Shown: one piece after another, positions 38,356 to 64,000 of the stretch
How positions within the stretch are numbered: position 1 is the stretch's first letter
Layout: each line of letters begins with the position of its first letter
Source of the DNA: Cololabis saira
Lineage: Eukaryota > Chordata > Actinopteri > Beloniformes > Belonidae
Direction: 5' to 3'
Assembly (NCBI RefSeq): GCF_033807715.1
Contig: NC_084607.1
Coordinates: 19,472,441 to 19,536,440 of the forward strand
Length of the DNA: 64,000 bases
Made by a program: the position numbers and the translations under genes
Notes under the pieces: generated by a model
What the model saw: only the letters and a program-made list of their open reading frames with translations
What the model was told of the DNA's origin: nothing
The model's database searches: none

Positions 38356-38530
38356 AGGGGGGGGCGATAGACCAAGAGATGGGAGAAATGGGTGGGGGAG
38401 TGAAAGAATTAGAGTGAAGAGAAGGGGTATTGAGAGGGGAGAAGAGGGGGGAAAAAGTGATAGAAAACTACCACGGAGGAAGTTGGGGGGTAAAGAAAGG
38501 GAAAGAGGGATGGGTAGGGAGAAGGGGAAG
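38356..38530 (+). repeat. Purine-rich, G-run tract
   Basis: About 175 bases that are almost all A and G on the plus strand, with several runs of four to eight G (for example ggggggggcg near 38356, gggggg near 38445 and ttggggggta near 38485). The strand bias makes it prone to triplex or G-quadruplex structure. Confidence 0.8.
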
Positions 38531-40707
38531 TAATTACCCTCATGAGTATCTTTGCTGTGCTCACCGATGCATTCAGTGAGTGGAGGGAGAGAGGTGGTGC
38601 ATGAAAAGAGAGAGGTGATCAAGTGTAATTACTTAAACACAGGCTTGTTGTCTTTGATCCTCTTGTTATGAGGATGTGGCCCACTCTCAAACGCATCCTG
38701 TTTGGTTGTGCGATATGTTACCATCATCAGTGTCATGGAAGTGTAACCTATAATGCTACAAAGCAGCTTGTTGTTTGTCCATTTATATTCATGGTTTTCA
38801 CACAAACTTTAAATATTGTAACTTTAAGGTCCTCTATGTTTTCTCGGCAAATGCAGTCTAGCCTTTTGAACTTGATTTTTAGGCAATTAGTTTCATAAAC
38901 CCCACATTTTTCCTGTACGTGACCTGAAAGCAACTGCTCCAAAGCTTCTCGAATAAATTGACTCCACGCAAAGCAGAGGAGGTCACAGATGTGAGTGGAG
39001 TTGAGGGCACTCTTGCAGATGTTGATCAGATGAATCACCATCAAAGTGTTTGAGCTGGCGTGTCATATTGTCATGGCACTATGAACGGTTACATCAAAAA
39101 TGCTTGCATACCTACGTTGTTATACTTTCAATCTGTGCATGAGTCTGCTGGCCTGGACAGCTGCGTCCAGGGGTTGCATGCATTTTACCACGTCATTATA
39201 TGTAGAGCCATGAACATCTTTTATGTTGTGCCTGTACACTTCAAAGAGTCAGTGTGTTTTTGCACGTGTGCGTTCTCGAGCAGTTGTGAGTCAGTGGCCA
39301 GCTGCAGAGCACAGGGCCTACCTGTGGGTGCAGTTGGCTGAAGTCCACCTTCTCAAGTCTGCTTTCATTCAGTGCCACACAAACAAATGCCAGCAAGCTC
39401 AGCCCACTTCCAAATCATTCAATAACTCTGTTAGATCTCTTCACATCTGTTTTATTATTATAATTATTATGATGATGACTATTATTATTATTATGATTAT
39501 TTACAAAGGAGTTTCTTCAGAAGTAATAGAGTCATGTGGATCGTGTCCTCTAGTTGTATTTCTTTTCCTTGTTCAGGGTTGCTTTATCTGGTGCACTATC
39601 AGAAGCGCACACTTATTTTACACCCACACATTATTTTGTACAAACCTGTGTGTTTTCTTAGGCAGTATGTACTCAGATGCAGACATACTGGCTCAAATAT
39701 ACGCATTCACTGGCTCACACGTCCACACAAACATAACTGAGAGCGGGCTTCAACTTGCCCCTCATCCACTCAGTAGTTCTTTTATGTCTGACCCTCTGTT
39801 TTATTGTTTTTTCTATATTTCTCTATAAGACGGGTGGTATGCAACTGATTAGATAGCTAAATACACCCTGAAGGTAAGAGACAAGCAGAGAGGAGGAGAG
39901 AAAGAGTACTTTTCTTGTCCCAACACATTCCAGTTGTGGAGCGCTAATCTTCTGAGACTTCATACATTTAAACAGCCCGATTAGTAACAGTCTAACAAGC
40001 GCTTTCCCTGAAACTGAAATTTAATGCTTATAGCTGCAGCAATTATTTTGTTTGTTTTTCAGCACCTCATCAAGGAAGATGCGCTCCGAGACACAGACTT
40101 TGATAATGAGCTAAGGCAGTCATGTTTAGGCCCATGTGCAGCACCAGTGTGATGTAAAGATGCAGACCGAGGGGCTGAAAGCTAAGAGAATAGCGTTCTC
40201 ATATGTTTGGCACTTTCACTGGAAAGAGTTCACAAGGTTTAGTCTAAAGCCGCCTGTTCGAAGTGCCAGCTTTTCTGTTGCGCCACAGCTCAGCCACTGA
40301 ACTATGCATTATCCATTTCCATTTATTTAAAAAGTAAAAACATTATAGTTTCACAGTTGTAACTTTTTGACTGCTCCGAAAAATAATCACAAAATGAAAT
40401 ATATTTTAAAGTTTGTGACATATTGCTTACAAATTGGTAAATTGTTGCCGAAATGAAGTCAGCTTGATGACTTTCACATGATTTAGCTGTGTATTTCGTT
40501 TAGGATCAATTCCTTAACGTTTACTTCCAGTGTGAAAAGTGGGTAAGAAGATAAAACTCAAGATGGCATGTGGCTGCAGCGTGAGACGCATGCATACGTC
40601 ATACAGCAGCCGCAGACACTTATTCAACAGTTTAAAATATGTATTGTATATTACTCTTCTGAAATTAGTAATAACATACAATTATTAAAGATGGATAACG
40701 TATTTAA

Positions 40708-43544
<2,837 letters not shown>

Positions 43545-43591
43545 GTGATGAAGGGGACAACTTCTATGTGATTGACCAAGGTGAAGTGGAT
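43545..43591 (+). CDS. prkar1b: prkar1b coding exon 5 (47-bp small exon)
   Basis: This exon finishes Gly167 and codes DEGDNFYVIDQGEVD, residues 168-182. The acceptor is tctctcctccag and the donor is GAT then GTAAGT. It is part of cAMP site A. The very small size matches the exon layout of vertebrate RI genes. Ile here replaces Val in mammalian FYVVDQGEVD. Confidence 0.96.
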
Positions 43592-52222
<8,631 letters not shown>

Positions 52223-52283
52223 GGTAGCACATTGAGAAAGAGAAAGATGTATGAAGAGTTTCTCAGTAAAGTCTCCATCCTCG
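52223..52283 (+). CDS. prkar1b: prkar1b coding exon 7 (inter-domain helix)
   Basis: This exon of 61 bases codes GSTLRKRKMYEEFLSKVSIL, residues 236-255, plus one base of Glu256. The acceptor is gatttacag and the donor is CTCG then GTAAGT. It forms the helix that links sites A and B and rearranges when the subunit binds or releases the catalytic subunit. Confidence 0.96.
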
Positions 52284-55156
<2,873 letters not shown>

Positions 55157-55350
55157 TGACGTTTGGGGCCTGAAACCTTGCGCGTGTCATCAGATGGTTG
55201 CGAGGGTTGATGTACATGTCAGCATGCGGAACTGTAGGTGGGCGCTTTGCTGACATTGAAATTGATCCCAGCTTATTGCCACCAGCAGGCAGATTACCTG
55301 GTGGTGCTGTCCTGCCCCAGACCTCAACCACAATTCCTGTGCAAAGAATA

Positions 55351-55354
<4 letters not shown>

Positions 55355-55418
<64 letters not shown>
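55355..55418 (+). repeat. (AC)32 microsatellite
   Basis: 64 bases of AC repeat in intron 9, on the opposite strand sense to the four GT arrays. Confidence 0.95.
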
Positions 55419-55421
<3 letters not shown>

Positions 55422-55708
55422 ACGGGCTTTGTGGAACTGGGGCCCCTGGCGCGGCTTCACGAAGGCCCCCCCGCCTGTCATCCTGACACACTTTTGATTA
55501 ACTCCATACTTACACAGATTCCACCAGAGTCAAGTCAAGAAGGTTCCGTCAACAGTATGTGGGGTTCGCCGACTGCTGTTTTGTCCTTTGCTTTCTCCTT
55601 TCCTGTCTTATTTTTAAGACTTTATTTCAGGTGTCTTTCTCTGCCAGTTATTACGTCTGTCCCATATCTTCTGAGTCTGTATCAGTCTTTCTTGCAAGTA
55701 GTGCTTTG

Positions 55709-56366
<658 letters not shown>

Positions 56367-59300
56367 GTGCTTTGATTGCAGGGACTAGAAGTGGTTAAGC
56401 CAGAAGTGAATTTTATCAAAGGAGCTGAGTGATGTATTAGTCCATAGCCCTATTTTGACTCACCCTCATTCTTTCTTTTCACCTGTGCCCCTTCAAGCAT
56501 AACACTCTCCCTGTCTTCTCCATCCTACTTTCATCCATCTTTTTTACTCTCAAAGCAATGCCTCCCTTCACATATATCACATACATTTGGACACTGATAC
56601 TTTGTATGTTTTTTTTGTTTTTTTTGGCTCCAGATCAGTCCACAGTATTAAAACTGTAACCATTATCACAAAGTTAAGGTTCTGACTTGAAGTCAAATCT
56701 AGACAAAACAAACAAGGCAAACGGTCCTGGAGGAGCATAAAGATATGGCAGGATGTAAATATAACTTGAGTAAACTTCCTGCATTGTCCATCTGATGTGA
56801 GGATTGTTTTGACTCCCTCAAAATAAAGCGTGAAATTATAACGACTGAGGAATTCCATTCTCTTTGGCCAAAATTGACATTTAGAGGACAATATGCTGTC
56901 TTTTGTTAACAGTTACCCACAGAGTGACCTTTTATAAGAACACGACTGAGGGCATTTGAGCATGAGTGGGTTTCATTTCTGATCAACTTTCCATACACAG
57001 TAGACTTTTAGATGCACATTTGACAAGGAAAGGTTTATTTCTCATGTCAAGAAATAACAGTCCTGTAAAACTGAAGGTCAGTATGGTAAAATAGAGTATC
57101 CTTGTTTATTTCTTATTGAATTTTACATATCTCACATTATACAGTCGCTGTTCAAATCCTCCAAATGAAGCTGCGGAAATCCTTTAATAGCCCGTTTGAC
57201 TTCACTAAATGGAAAGAGACACAAATATTGTAAAAAGCAATCCATGACTCATCAGTCTGAGACTTTGCACATCCCAGAGAGGAGAAAAATATGGAAAATA
57301 TGTGGAAGAATCTAAGGGGATCACACGATGCTAGGACAGAAGGAAGCGAAAAGGGAAGAGACAAACCAGGATTCAGTTGTTGTTGGCAGCAAATTGAAGT
57401 CTGTGGTCTCGGTCCTTGAGTTTCTTTTCCGTATCTGTCACGGCGCATCTGCTCTTAACACTAAAGATGAGAAACAGTTTGCAGATCCCCCTTTTTTTCT
57501 TCTTTTTTTTCGTTTACAAGGTTTAACAAACCTTAATGAGCTAATCTTAATGCACCATACATACCAATTTTTCACCTGCCTTTACACCCAACAGAGGTTC
57601 AGATTTTTTCTCAACCTCATCTCGTGCAGCCTGACTTTCCCAGAGCAGACTGGACCGTGTTGGAATGTGCGTTGCTGACTTTCACACGGGGTCAGGAGAG
57701 CCAGCCTCCTGGGAGGGAGACGAGAGAGGGAGAGATAGACGGAGAGAGATGCGTCAACGATGGCAGGGAGATGTGGGTAGAGCAGATGGGCACAAGTGGC
57801 GAGGGAGAGGAGGATTTTGAAGGTGTGAACGATAGCAGGATTGGCCTTTTATGCTTGATTTTTCTTGATATTCCTCCCTTTACTCTAATTGTTGCCGCAC
57901 ATAGAGCTGAGTTGTCAGACACTCTAATTTCTCTCATCCACTCTCACCCGCTCTTAATCTTAATCTGTCTCTTCTCAGTTTTTTCTGGTGTATCCGCGCT
58001 TTTGGTGGCTCAGCAGAGACAAACCCACAATCAGTAATTACATGCTGCTGTTGGGAAAGATTAACAAAGGTGGGGTGTAGAGCCATCACTTTCATTGGCT
58101 GGAAGAAGAAACGGGGCCCTAATGAAAAGTGGCATGTTTACATTTTTTTTCTCACACTACACAAACAAGCCTTTACGGGCTCTGGGAGCAGCGAAGAAGG
58201 CATTTTCACCTCTGTTGGCATCAACTCCCTCTGCTTTTCACTTCCTTTTTCCCCATAGCTTATAACCGTACTCATTCAATTTGCACAATTTTATTTCTTT
58301 GTGGCATAAATTCAGGTCACGGGTTTATAAACTTGCAGAAAATCGGAAAGGCAGAAAGTCTGTGAAAGTCATGAAACATGGTCTTGTGATTCACTGGATT
58401 GAAATAGTGTTGGGACAGAGGTGGTTGTTTGGTCAACTCTGAAGTATTTAGTGCAAAGTCATGAATCAGGTCCCAATAGTATTGCATTTGAAATTGATTA
58501 TACTGGCTCCAAATAAATAAAAACACGTCTAACATTTCATGCATATTGAAGAAAGAAGAGCAAAGCCATCATATCCAGTGACCTTTTTCTGCTCTTGACT
58601 CATTGTTAATCTAAATTAAACTTGTAGGTTTTTATGGCAGAAGTTTACTTTAATGTAGAGATGATTCAAGGAAAAGACACAAATCACTGATTTTAGAAAT
58701 AAGTTCAATGCACGCATTTCAAGTGGCTGCCTTTGTGCCTCAGAATTAAAACTCTGTAAAATCATGTGATGGATGTTCACTGTGACAGGCTCGCGTTTTC
58801 ATTCTCATCTGCTCCAGCCATCAGTCTAAACAGTATTTCATGAGTTATCTCTATTTGTCTTTTGACCTCACACAAAGCTACCCACACTGACGAGATCTAA
58901 AGGGTCCCTGTGGGTCATGCAGAAAAGAAACTCTTTGTGGAGTGTTTACAATATATCTCCCGGTGTTTGCCTGTTACACAGATTTGCTGAAATGTAATTC
59001 AGCTAACGGAATTCAACACTGCTCTTTTCATTGGCCGTGAATCACTGCAGTTAAAAAATGGGGTCCTGTGGGGAAAGAAGAGAAGTAAGGTAAAGAGGAA
59101 GAGGTTATAACTGAGTAAACTGATTTTGATGTCATTTTAGAGTAGTTCTCAGTTTGCTTTACAGATAGATGAGAGTAAAAGTGATAAATGCTGTTGTCTT
59201 CAGTAAGTGAGCCCAGCGGGTGTGTTGGTGTTTGAATGACAAGGTGCAGACACTGTGATGCTGGGTGGCCTCACGAACAGGCTACTCAGAATAACGCCTT

Positions 59301-60599
59301 CCTCCATCTCTGCCTGTTTCTCAGAACATGTCACCGTCACAGTGCTCGTCACACATGCAACATTTTGACTTTTTACCTTCAGCTGATGCATCATCTGGTA
59401 CATGTAGGCTTTAGTTTCCTCATGATACTCTTTTTTTTTTTTTTTTTTTGTTCTGCGTCTCTGCGGCTTAATTCTCATTGATTCATATTTCTCTTTCACT
59501 GATCTCCTCTGCTGTCTTTTGTTGTTAGCAGTCCTGCACAGCGTGTGCGAGTTAGGGGAAGCTTGCCAATGTTTATAGACGAAATATTTGCAGAGCAAAG
59601 TGGTGCCCATGGGGTGGTACACTATGAGATAGTTATCTGGACCACACTGGATGTGCCTGTTCACAAATGAGCCACTGTAGGGGCACCGCTGCGCTGTCTC
59701 ACTCTCTTTGTTTGGACAAGAATAGAAAGGAGAGTATTCCACGGGTTGTAAACACAGTCAGTGCCCCTTCCGCCTTTCTCTCTCACCATTCATTTTTCCT
59801 TCAGATGTCTGCGCCACCGCCGCAATTCCAAACATTTGTAAGACTCCAAATGATATAAGACAGCATGCTCAGCTCCTGTGCAAAAAAGTGAGCAGTGAAA
59901 AGAAAATATGTCAAAAATTATGGGAAGCAAAATTTTCTTGACTGAAAATTGTAGTATTAGCAGATATAAGTCTGACCTCCTAACCCAACGTGAACTTTAA
60001 TCATCTTTTTTGTTGCATAGTGCATAGACTGCATATTAGCAGGATAAAACGGTACTTAAAGGAGAATACCAGAAGCCTTTCAACCCTTGGCTTTATTTTC
60101 CCATATTTTGGGTCTAAATGATTAAAAGGATGAACATGTTTGGAATTGTCTCTGTATTGTTTAATAACATTGTCGTCAGCAACTACAGAAAAAGGCTGCA
60201 ACGTGATACGGAAACTAAAGCAAGAAAGTGAGTTCAGTAAAGACAAGTACCTCCAGATTGTCTGTTGCAGGTTGTTTGGAACAATGTTCTGCTTTTACTG
60301 AGAAAAAGGTACTTTTCTGTAAAAAGATTTATTTTCCTACTTTATTGGCAGCCATTATTTCAGTTGAAGAGGTTACTTCTTTTTTCAGTTTAGTTCAGAT
60401 TTAGATCTCAGGATCTAAAGAAGCCTTGGACTTAAGATGCTTTTTTGTGGAACGACTGCGCTGTTTAGGTTGTTTAGTGTTGCTCATTATGTTTTTCAGT
60501 TTATGAATCATCTTTCTTCGCCGATCAGCTCTGGAGGTTCCACAACAGAGCCAGACTTCTCCATTTGTGGTTTATTTTTATTCTCTGACTCCCCTAATA

Positions 60600-60800
60600 A
60601 TTCAATTTCATTTCATTTATATGTGTCCATTACAACAGAATTGTCTCTGGGCGCTTTCCAGAGACCAGGAACATGACCCCCGAGTAAAAACTCCCCTAGT
60701 GGGGACCTGGCTCAAAAGGGGGGACCCTCCTGCCGAAGGCCAGCTGGGCAGAGCAGGAAAAGAGAGAACATACAGAGAGAATGAAAAACAGAGAGAGGAG
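60600..60800 (-). repeat. Probable retroelement 3' region, decayed
   Basis: On the minus strand this carries strings seen at the 3' ends of fish LINE/SINE elements, such as aggagggtccccc and gggagtttttactcgg, and runs toward an ATG/AAAT-rich tail (aaatgaaatgaaattgaatt). It lies downstream, in minus-strand sense, of the reverse transcriptase fragment at 60881-61189 and may belong to the same insertion. Confidence 0.4.
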
Positions 60801-60880
60801 AGATGACTGCAGAGTTCTAGAAGACATGCAACACCTTGATGCAAACACTGAAGGACCCAGGCTTCCTCTGCTCAGTGCTG

Positions 60881-61189
60881 TCAGTCCAGTCTGTTGTCCA
60901 GATGAACACTGAGGCATTTGTTCTCCTTCTCCACCTCTTCACCCAGAATAGAAATAACGTTTTGACCTATTCCTGCCCCCCTAAAATCCACAGTCATTTC
61001 CTTTGTCTTGTTCATGTTCAAGATGACTCTGAACTCATTCTCGTGTCTGCCACTGACACACCCCACAACAGAGTCATCTGAGTGTTTCTGCAGATGACAG
61101 TACTGAGTTATACTGAAATAATGAGTGTGCAGTCCCTTGTTGCCCTCGTGGGCTGCTGACCACCCATGATATACTGCAACACGATGCAC
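60881..61189 (-). pseudogene. Decayed LINE reverse transcriptase fragment
   Basis: A 102-codon frame on the minus strand reads LQKHSDDSVVGCVS, then NMNKTKEMTVDFRGAG and CLSVHLDNRLD. These fit, in order, the catalytic (Y/S)DD block, the K-TKEM-VDFR block and the LGVHLDN-LDW block of CR1/L2/Rex-type LINE reverse transcriptases. A stretch of about 20 residues normally between the first two blocks is shortened, and the rest of the polymerase is missing. It is not functional. The exact clade was not determined. Confidence 0.75.
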
Positions 61190-61419
61190 CGTAATATAAG
61201 TCAGTGTGTATGGACACGAGGGCGCATGTGCATTTGAAGCACCTATGTTTGTGTCAGTCCTCTAAAAGGCTCTTCCTTTTTTCCTGCCAGTTTTTAGAAA
61301 TGCATCAAATCTTTTAAGTTGGCCTCCTGCTCTTACTTGGATCCTTCAGTTACATTACATGTTGGATGCATTTCAGTAGAAGCCAATTTAATGGTCAAAC
61401 AATAATAACGTCAAAACGT

Positions 61420-61705
61420 ATCTATAATCTATCTCCTCCTATCCAGTGGATCTGCTGGAGCCTGTCCCAGTTCTCAGTACGCCCCGGATGGCTCACCAGT
61501 CCATCAGAAGGCCACGTACAGACAAACAACCACACACCATCCTGTGGACAAGTTAGAATCACCAATTAACCTGACATAACGTGTTTTTGTGGAAGGAAAC
61601 TGGAATACCCGGAGAAAAACTGACACATGCACAGGGAGAGGACGCAATCTCCACCCAGAAAAACTCCTGGGGGGGTCGACCAGGAACCCACCATTTTCTG
61701 CAGTC
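61420..61705 (-). repeat. Common fish dispersed repeat, minus-strand copy
   Basis: The reverse complement contains gtttttctccgggtattcca, gtttccttccaca, ggttaattggtgattctaac and gggacaggctccagcagatc, matching the order of blocks in the copy at 34785-35125. It sits 230 bp from the LINE fragment. Confidence 0.75.
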
Positions 61706-63676
61706 TACTAAATGCTTTCTCCTTTATTTTATATAAACATCGCAACTTGAATGTAACCGCGTCGAAGGCATGACGATACCTCGCTGTCTTTCAAGCCACA
61801 GAACCGATGTTGTCCAAGAACATTTGACTCTTTTATTTTCGCTGTCACTTGTTGGTTAGAATTATATACAAAACAGATGGTTTAGCCATCTAACAGTTTC
61901 TGCATCTTTATTATGACATTACTATATTTTATACACGTCAATTAACATAGCTGCATTGAACAGGTTTTGAATTCGAAACCTGCGGCAAAACTTTTTCCAA
62001 AAACATAATGTTGGCGAAACTGTTGGAAAGTTTTGGAAGCCGTGCTTTGGAATAACACCACATGTGTGACATTCAAAAAAAAAAAGAAAGAAAATAGATC
62101 ACAGAAGTGTAGAGTAAGTGGTCTTTCTGCTATTTATATCCCACTTTTGTTGGGTTCTTTATGCAGAAAAGGTGCTTTATCAACAGTAAATAACTAGTGA
62201 CTAAACATTACAGAGCAAACATGTCATTATCACTGCACTCATCACAAACAGCAATAATTTAATACAAATATTATTGCTGTATTTTAAAGTGGTCCGGAGA
62301 TTCCTATTCGAGAGCTAACTTCTCCCCTCTGTCTCATGTTGACGTGGTAATAGCATCACGGCACAGTTTGTCCAGGTATTACTTGGAAAGGACGTTGACA
62401 CACTATTATTTACTTGGATAGTATCCCCCACCTCTCCACAGCTCATTTCTACCACAAACTCAGCAAGTCACACACGTCCCTTTCACTGAAATACAGTCTC
62501 ACCTTTGTCTGCCTGCAGTGAGTCGCTGGCAGTTTGGGGGTTCTCATTAAGGCTCATTATATTCATATTTAGCATTATTAGCCTGGTCAGCACAGGGAGT
62601 AAAAGGAGCAGAGAAGGATTAGAAACAGTGAGGGGTTGCTGGAACGGTCACGTCTCTTATAAGTGGTCCAAGACAAACTGGGAAGTTCCCCAGCAAAATG
62701 TTAATCTGCCGTCAAGCTGCCATCAATGGCAGCAGCTCTGGACTGCATGCAAATGTCCAGGTATCTGTCCTCAAACTGTATACTCTACATATATCTACAC
62801 TTACATGTGACAAACGCAATGGTTAGACACACATTTATGCATTTATCGCTGCCAGCACCTCTTCAGACAAGTGCTGGGTTGTTCATGTGGAAAGATAAAT
62901 ATTGAAACATATTCTCATAGACAGATGAAGTTTGTCAACAGCTGCAAAACTTGACACCATGAGCCAATGTCATCTGCTGGGCAGAGTAAATGGAAATCTT
63001 TTTCCCTCGCTTGTACTTGATGACTCACACTTGCACACATCCCCACAACAACATCCGGTGGATGCTGGTAGCGTGTGAAGAAGCGTGGTTGGTTGCGGAG
63101 TCCGGTCGGTTTCCAGAAGTTATCAGCTGTTGGATTCAGATGTGAGAACGGCCTGCATTTTTGTCTGTTGTGTTTTATTGAAAGACACGGCAACTGTGGT
63201 CCAAGAGCAACATGATTAGAGTGGATTTTGTGTGTGTCTTCACTAACGTGCAGGCCATTTAAACGCCGGAGTTGTTATATGAAGGAGACAAATCAGTCGA
63301 GCTTCTAAAGAGCATAGATATTTGTATGTGTTGCACTCTGGAGAAAATAAAGCTCTAACCAATCTTTCTGTGACATACCCTCATGGAAGGACTCGTCATC
63401 TTTCAGCTCATATGTGTTGTACAGAGCAGGTGTCCTTCTCACAGAAAAAATAGTAAATCCTGCACACCTGTGTTCTGCTGCAGGAAAGGAATTCTCCTCG
63501 ACTTAATCCTCCTGATGATTTTCAGACTCTTGCTAACCCCCCACCACCCCCCCCTCCATCGCTCCCTCTTTCATACATACTCCCCTTTTATTTCACTCTT
63601 CTCAACCTGTTATTTCTCCTACCTCCGAGTCTCCTTTATTCTCCTCAGCTCTCTTTCTTTTTGTGTCCTTATCCAG

Positions 63677-63758
63677 GGAATAGCCTCTGTTCTGCAGCGT
63701 AGGTCTGACAATGAGGAGTACGTGGAGGTTGGACGCCTGGGACCCTCGGACTACTTTG
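63677..63758 (+). CDS. prkar1b: prkar1b coding exon 9 (cAMP site B)
   Basis: This exon of 82 bases codes [10 protein letters not shown] to GPSDYF, residues 297-323, plus one base of Gly324. The acceptor is gtccttatccag and the donor is TTTG then [22 protein letters not shown] is an RI signature. GIAS and SDNEE differ from the mammalian beta GTAS and SPNEE. Confidence 0.96.
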
Positions 63759-63987
63759 GTGAGTGCCTGTTTGCCTTTTTTTAGCATTATTATTCAAACC
63801 AAAATCTGGTATATGATACAAATGTAAGGTCAAATATGAGTCATAATATTTGCTAAAGTTGTGCATCAATCATGTTTTTATGTTGCTTTAAAAAAAGTGT
63901 CAAAAATAAAACCAACAAAAAAATATGCTGGACTTGAAGCATCAACTAACATTTCCCCCTTTTCTCTGGTTCTTCCTCTCCACCCAG
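63759..63987 (+). other. prkar1b: prkar1b intron 10
   Basis: The shortest intron, 229 bases, with a good pyrimidine tract (tcttcctctccacccag) at its end. No other feature. Confidence 0.95.
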
Positions 63988-64000
63988 GTGAGATCGCCCT
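63988..64000 (+). CDS. prkar1b: prkar1b coding exon 10, first 13 bases (partial)
   Basis: After ctccacccag the exon resumes Gly324 and reads GEIAL, the first residues of the site B phosphate-binding cassette (GEIALLLNRPRAA in the family). The partner arginine and the C-terminus lie beyond the window edge. Confidence 0.93.

Noticed and set aside
38141..38622. 130- and 135-codon frames on opposite strands
   Set aside because: They translate the purine-rich tract and its complement and show no domain.
39223..39828. 201-codon plus-strand frame in intron 4
   Set aside because: Composition is not protein-like, it runs through an ATT-rich simple repeat, and it has no family resemblance or splice context.
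59200..59742. 180-codon minus-strand frame in intron 9
   Set aside because: It passes through a poly-T run (poly-Lys), shows no recognised domain, and has no start context or promoter; length alone is compatible with chance.

Overview
This is vertebrate nuclear DNA, most likely from a ray-finned fish. Coding sequence is cut into short exons with GT/AG borders and introns of 0.2 to 17.5 kb. Non-coding sequence is rich in (GT)n microsatellites, hAT-type and other palindromic mini-transposons, and repeats whose wording I recognise from teleost genomes. Species cannot be told from the sequence alone.

Two genes lie head to head. On the minus strand, from about 3.0 kb leftward off the window, are the first four coding exons of dnaaf5 (heatr2), a HEAT-repeat cytoplasmic factor for axonemal dynein arm assembly. 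On the plus strand, from about 6 kb to the right edge, is prkar1b, the type I-beta regulatory subunit of cAMP-dependent protein kinase (PKA). Nine full coding exons and the first 13 bases of a tenth can be joined in frame with GT/AG junctions, giving residues 1 to about 328 of a protein that is about 381 residues in the family. The same pair is head to head on human chromosome 7p22, which supports choosing the beta rather than the alpha paralogue; the pseudosubstrate variant RRRRGGVS agrees.

Layout: 1-3,020 dnaaf5 exons 4 to 1 and introns, with a SINE-like repeat near the left edge and a MITE in intron 1. 3,021-5,960 is the intergenic region, holding a TA-rich inverted-repeat element and a nested cluster (palindromic element, solo LTR, hAT element, duplicated arm). 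5,875-6,134 is the likely prkar1b promoter and 5' UTR, with a perfect CRE and a CAG run. 7,762-64,000 is the prkar1b coding exons separated by large introns. The introns hold four long pure (GT)n arrays, a 128-bp near-perfect palindrome, a hAT MITE with a tetranucleotide expansion, other MITEs, a decayed LINE fragment and two opposite copies of a common fish repeat.

The two genes are functionally separate: dnaaf5 serves motile cilia, prkar1b restrains PKA catalytic subunits until cAMP binds. I found no RNA gene, CRISPR array or novel multi-gene system. The points most worth a second look are the consensus CRE at the prkar1b start, an X-box-like site 8 bp upstream of the dnaaf5 ATG, and several transposon insertions with clear target-site duplications.
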